Below, piece after piece: positions 23,510 through 25,667 of a stretch of 25,667 nt of DNA (position 1 is its first letter; each line of letters opens with the position of its first letter). Both the position numbers and the translations under genes were made by a program. The notes under the pieces are model-generated. The model did no database searches. It was not told where the DNA came from and saw only the letters and a list, made by a program, of their open reading frames with translations. The DNA is from CAZCGA01 sp964498075 (GTDB lineage: Bacteria; Desulfobacterota; Binatia; HRBIN30), in contig CAZCGA010000097.1 in the NCBI GenBank assembly GCA_964498075.1, forward strand, positions 1 to 25,667. Reading direction: 5' to 3'.

Positions 23510-24436
23510 TTACGCCCGCGGCGGTGCCGGGTTGACCAGTCCTTCGGCCAGGGTCAGCGGCACCAGCTCGTCCAGTTCATCGAGTGTCCAGCGTCCCTCT
23601 GCTTTGTAAATCGTCTTCACCGGGCGTGGCAGCGCCAACAACGACACCGAGCCGCCGGCGCAGAGGAAGAACTGCCCGTTCACGTTGGCCGCGTAGTCGC
23701 TCGCCAAGAAGACCACCATCGGTGCGACGTCTTCCGGCTTCAGATCTTCGAGCTGCGCCAGCGCGCGCTCCTCGCGGATGATACCTTGCTGCTTGCGGAT
23801 CTCGCGTGCCTTCAGCACTTCGGGCGTGACGGTCATGCGGGTGGCGGCGACCGGCGCGATGGCGTTGCAGGTCACCCCGTATTTGCCGAGGTCACGCGCC
23901 ACGACCTTCGTCAAACCGCTGATCGCGGCCTTGGCAGCACCGTAGTTTGCTTGCCCGGGATTGCCGAACAAGCCGGAGCCGGACGAGAAAGTAATGATGC
24001 GGCCGTAGTGCTGCTCACGCATGCGCGGCGCGGCGTGCCGGATACAGTTGAACGTCCCCTTCAAATGGACGGCGAGGACCGAGTCCCAGTCGTCCTCACT
24101 CATGTTGAAGACCATGCGGTCGCGCAGGATGCCCGCACAGGTCACCACGATGTCCAGGCGCCCGAACTGGCGCACGGCGGTGTTGATGATGTTCTCAGCG
24201 CCGGCCCAGCTGGCGACCGAGTCGCCGTTGGCCACCGCATCGCCGCCCGCGTGCTTGATCTCGTTGACGACGTCGACGGCGGGTCCGCTGCTGGGTTCCT
24301 GGCCGTGGACGTCGACGCCGTAGTCGTTGACGACGACCTTGGCGCCGGCGGCAGCCAGACCGAGTGCGACACCGCGACCGATGCCGCGACCCGCACCGGT
24401 GACCGCGGCCACTTTGCCCTGCAACATCGCTCCCAC
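23510..24436 (-). CDS. SDR family oxidoreductase, paralogue and first gene of the operon
   Basis: This 308-residue SDR is closely related to its downstream neighbour: TGAGRGIGRG, VNDYGVDVHG, CAGILRDRMVFNMSEDDWD, the Ser in SSGSGL, Tyr/Lys in QANYGAAK and the same extended C-terminus ending GLVNPAPPRA. VTCAGI replaces the usual NNAG. It probably acts on 3-hydroxyacyl-CoA or a sterol-like alcohol with NAD. GTG 24436 is preferred because AAGGAG lies seven bases upstream; ATG 24427 is too far from it. A promoter candidate lies 33 bases upstream (24469-24497). It is the first of five tightly packed minus-strand genes. Confidence 0.92.
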   Translation of the reverse strand: MGAMLQGKVAAVTGAGRGIGRGVALGLAAAGAKVVVNDYGVDVHGQEPSSGPAVDVVNEIKHAGGDAVANGDSVASWAGAENIINTAVRQFGRLDIVVTCAGILRDRMVFNMSEDDWDSVLAVHLKGTFNCIRHAAPRMREQHYGRIITFSSGSGLFGNPGQANYGAAKAAISGLTKVVARDLGKYGVTCNAIAPVAATRMTVTPEVLKAREIRKQQGIIREERALAQLEDLKPEDVAPMVVFLASDYAANVNGQFFLCAGGSVSLLALPRPVKTIYKAEGRWTLDELDELVPLTLAEGLVNPAPPRA

Positions 24437-24468
24437 TGCTGTGCTCCTTCAGTCTGGCGTTGGCGCGG

Positions 24469-24497
24469 ACTGTATGCGAGCTGTGCTGAGAACTCAA
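24469..24497 (-). promoter_or_regulatory. Candidate sigma70-type promoter of the SDR operon
   Basis: On the minus strand TTGAGT (24492-24497) and TACAGT (24469-24474) are 17 bases apart, each matching four of six consensus positions. The -10 lies 32 bases before the GTG start of the first SDR gene, giving a short leader that contains AAGGAG. Confidence 0.35.
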
Positions 24498-24618
24498 GGT
24501 GGCGAACAGCAGAGGGTGCACGACAGGAAAGTGAGAAACCGTCATGGCTGAGGGAAGCTATCAACACAACGCAGGTTTGATCGTGGTCGTCTTTCGGTAC
24601 TTCTGCCGTATGCTTATC

Positions 24619-24666
24619 CCGTTCGCCCCGAGTAGCCCCCGTTTTTCCAGGGGGCGTATCGAGGGG
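24619..24666 (-). repeat. REP-like palindrome, copy 1 (downstream of the GIY-YIG gene)
   Basis: Read on the minus strand, the 48-base element opens CCCCTCGATAC, has a GCCCCC/GGGGGC stem around a nine-base loop, then TACTCGGGG and the tail CGAACGG. It shares its frame (CTCGATAC, TACTCGGG and CGAACGG) with copy 2 at 25008-25053 in opposite orientation. It begins three bases after the GIY-YIG stop codon. Confidence 0.8.
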
Positions 24667-24669
24667 TGC

Positions 24670-24990
24670 TCAGAGCCGCTGCCGACGCTGGCGATACGCG
24701 GCCCAGTCCCTCTTCTTGGCCGCCTGGCTCAAATCGTCAAAGTCGCCCCGTGCCAACGCCCGCTTCTTAGCGCGGCTCCAGTTCTTGATGCGAAGCTCGG
24801 CTGCCAATGCTTCTTCACGAGTGGCAAACTCCTGTGACCAGATCAGCCGCAGAGGCCGGCGCGTCTCGGTATACGCACACTTTCCACCTTCGTGGTGCTC
24901 ACGCACCCGTTGCTCCAGATCATCTGTGTGCCCGACGTAGTACGAGTTATCGGCGCATTGCAGCATGTACGCGAAGAACGGCCGACTCAT
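24670..24990 (-). CDS. Small GIY-YIG nuclease-domain protein
   Basis: This 106-residue protein is a stand-alone GIY-YIG domain (UPF0213/YhbQ-like). It has AYMLQCADNSYYVGHTDD (the GIY and YIG positions), DLEQRVREHHEGG with the conserved Arg, and SQEFATREEALAAELRIKNW with the metal-binding Glu, followed by a basic C-terminus. It may cut or bind branched or hairpin DNA, but single-domain members are poorly characterised. ATG 24990 gives the normal length of the family; the ribosome site is weak. The gene fills the space between two inverted palindromic repeats, leaving 3 bases at its 3' end and 17 at its 5' end, which suggests gene and repeats form one unit. Confidence 0.88.
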   Translation of the reverse strand: MSRPFFAYMLQCADNSYYVGHTDDLEQRVREHHEGGKCAYTETRRPLRLIWSQEFATREEALAAELRIKNWSRAKKRALARGDFDDLSQAAKKRDWAAYRQRRQRL

Positions 24991-25007
24991 GATACTCGCG
25001 TAGCAAG

Positions 25008-25053
25008 TCCCTCGATACGCCGCCAGAAGAGGGCGGCTACTCGGGACGAACGG
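25008..25053 (+). repeat. REP-like palindrome, copy 2 (upstream of the GIY-YIG gene)
   Basis: Read on the plus strand, the 46-base element opens TCCCTCGATAC, has a GCCGCC/GGCGGC stem, then TACTCGGGA and CGAACGG. Relative to copy 1 both the stem and the outermost base pair have changed on both sides (C-G to T-A outside; C-G to G-C in the stem), so pairing is conserved while sequence is not. Confidence 0.8.
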
Positions 25054-25117
25054 AACACCACCTCTACAGCTTTCTTGTCGTGCACCCAACCGGACGGGGT
25101 CGCGCCGTACGTGTCGC

Positions 25118-25213
25118 TCACGGAAGAGAGAGAAAGTCACGAATCGCGGCCGCTTCGAATCCTGAATGCAGCTGTCCTTGCGCGGCCAACGCGACGACTT
25201 CCTCGATCGTGTG
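25118..25213 (-). pseudogene. Possible C-terminal gene remnant
   Basis: The minus strand reads an ordinary protein-like stretch, IEEVVALAAQGQLHSGFEA to RDFLSLP, ending in TGA at 25118-25120. Upstream of about 25213 the frame soon meets a stop, so only about 30 codons survive. I do not recognise the family, and chance coding in GC-rich DNA is possible. Confidence 0.22.
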
Positions 25214-25271
25214 CCATCTCCTCGGCTACGCTGCGCGCATCCGGCGGCGGGTGGGGCGGCAAGCTCGGGTT

Positions 25272-25504
25272 CCCTCCTCCAGTGAACACTTCCGTGAACG
25301 GAGGAGGGTAGGGTGGAGGCCGCTTCAACGCGCGGCGACCCCGAACCACGACGCGCCTCCGATCGTGAACGCGCAGCGTAGTTGCGCAATGCCAACGCGG
25401 CAGTGGCCTTCAGCGCGCGCCGTGCATTGGAGTTGTCCGTGCCGCACCCTCGTGCGCCTCCTCCCTAGCCCTCCTCCGCTCACGGAGTTGTTCGCAGAGG
25501 AGGG
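25272..25504. repeat. Paired-hairpin repeat element, second example
   Basis: The left hairpin pairs CCCTCCTCC (25272-25280) with GGAGGAGGG (25300-25308). The right pairs CCCTCCTC (25469-25476) with GAGGAGGG (25497-25504). The inward-facing flanks AGGGTAGGGTGGAGGC (25305-25320) and GCCTCCTCCCTAGCCC (25457-25472) are imperfect inverted copies. The plan is that of the element at 1342-1482, with a longer interior of about 150 bases. From 25054 to 25532 I find no intact gene; this element and two weak remnants fill it. Confidence 0.65.
25325..25445 (-). pseudogene. Possible frameshifted gene remnant inside the paired-hairpin element
   Basis: On the minus strand one frame reads DNSNARRALKATAALALRNY. 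A different frame then reads FTIGGASWFGVAAR and stops at 25325-25327. Together they look like one C-terminus split by a frameshift. The family is not recognised and the call rests only on protein-like composition. Confidence 0.2.
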
Positions 25505-25532
25505 AACAGGAACAGGGCAGCGGCGGGGGCGC

Positions 25533-25667
25533 TTACCCACTGAAGCCATCGGAGCCAAGTTTCGACCCCGCAGTGTGGTCAACGAGCACCGGCGGTTTCA
25601 GCGAGCCGTCTTCCAGCACGCGGAGCGCGGCTTCCAGGACGGTGTGCTGTCGTGCCGGGTCACCAGG
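25533..25667 (-). CDS. C-terminal end of an unrecognised gene (partial, enters from right edge)
   Basis: The minus strand is open from the window edge for 44 codons to TAA at 25533-25535. It reads like ordinary protein (QHTVLEAALRVLEDGSLKPP, then a C-terminus of DHTAGSKLGSDGFSG). I do not recognise the family. A Gly/Ser-rich tail after a helix is all that can be seen. It lies just upstream of the paired-hairpin element on its strand. Confidence 0.6.
   Translation of the reverse strand, partial: PGDPARQHTVLEAALRVLEDGSLKPPVLVDHTAGSKLGSDGFSG

Noticed and set aside
24544..24837. 97-codon plus-strand frame near the GIY-YIG gene
   Set aside because: It covers a palindrome and the antisense of the GIY-YIG gene and has no protein-like features.

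Overview
The window is GC-rich, gene-dense bacterial DNA with no rRNA or tRNA gene that I could recognise. Proteins with the myxobacterial-type CGNG...ECDDGN cysteine repeat, long Thr/Pro stalks, small NHLP-clan proteins and SDR-rich lipid-type operons point to an uncultured 'deltaproteobacterial' lineage (Myxococcota or Binatota-like). That placement is inference from gene content only.

Left part (1-5121, all minus strand). A partial anti-sigma/histidine-kinase-type ATPase runs off the left edge. Next come gene debris (497-640), a glutathione S-transferase, a 430-bp stretch of palindromic repeats holding a gene fragment cut off at one palindrome (1281-1714), and an amino-acid cluster read leftwards: threonine synthase, a plant-like cystathionine gamma-synthase and an amidohydrolase. 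The synthase frame lacks a stop at its natural end and runs about 236 bp into the amidohydrolase gene.

Centre-left (5122-10935, plus strand). A 330-bp intergenic region carries a nested inverted repeat. It is followed by two small Os1348/NHLP-clan genes and a tandemly duplicated module. Each module consists of a small NHLP-clan gene followed by a secreted cysteine-rich protein, the two secreted proteins sharing signal peptide, cysteine repeats and C-terminal domain. The NHLP gene of the second module is decayed. The second secreted protein has gained an N-terminal domain, a 78-bp-period Thr/Pro stalk and an SdrD B-like domain. This is the most unusual system in the window.

Centre (11107-19318). 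On the minus strand a large secreted subtilase is followed by an isolated nucleoside-type ABC permease. Divergently, on the plus strand, a DUF4838/glycosidase-like protein precedes a long-form signal peptide peptidase SppA.

Right part (19460-24436, minus strand). One compact five-gene operon encodes two paralogous 308-residue SDR dehydrogenases, a GT-C/TPR membrane protein, a GNAT acetyltransferase and a third SDR. Gaps are 10, 4 and 5 bp, then a 4-bp ATGA overlap.

Right edge (24437-25667). A small GIY-YIG gene sits exactly between two inverted copies of a palindrome whose stems covary, which suggests a compact REP-like unit. Beyond it are a second paired-hairpin element of the same design as the one at 1342-1482, two weak gene remnants, and the C-terminal 44 codons of an unrecognised gene entering from the right.
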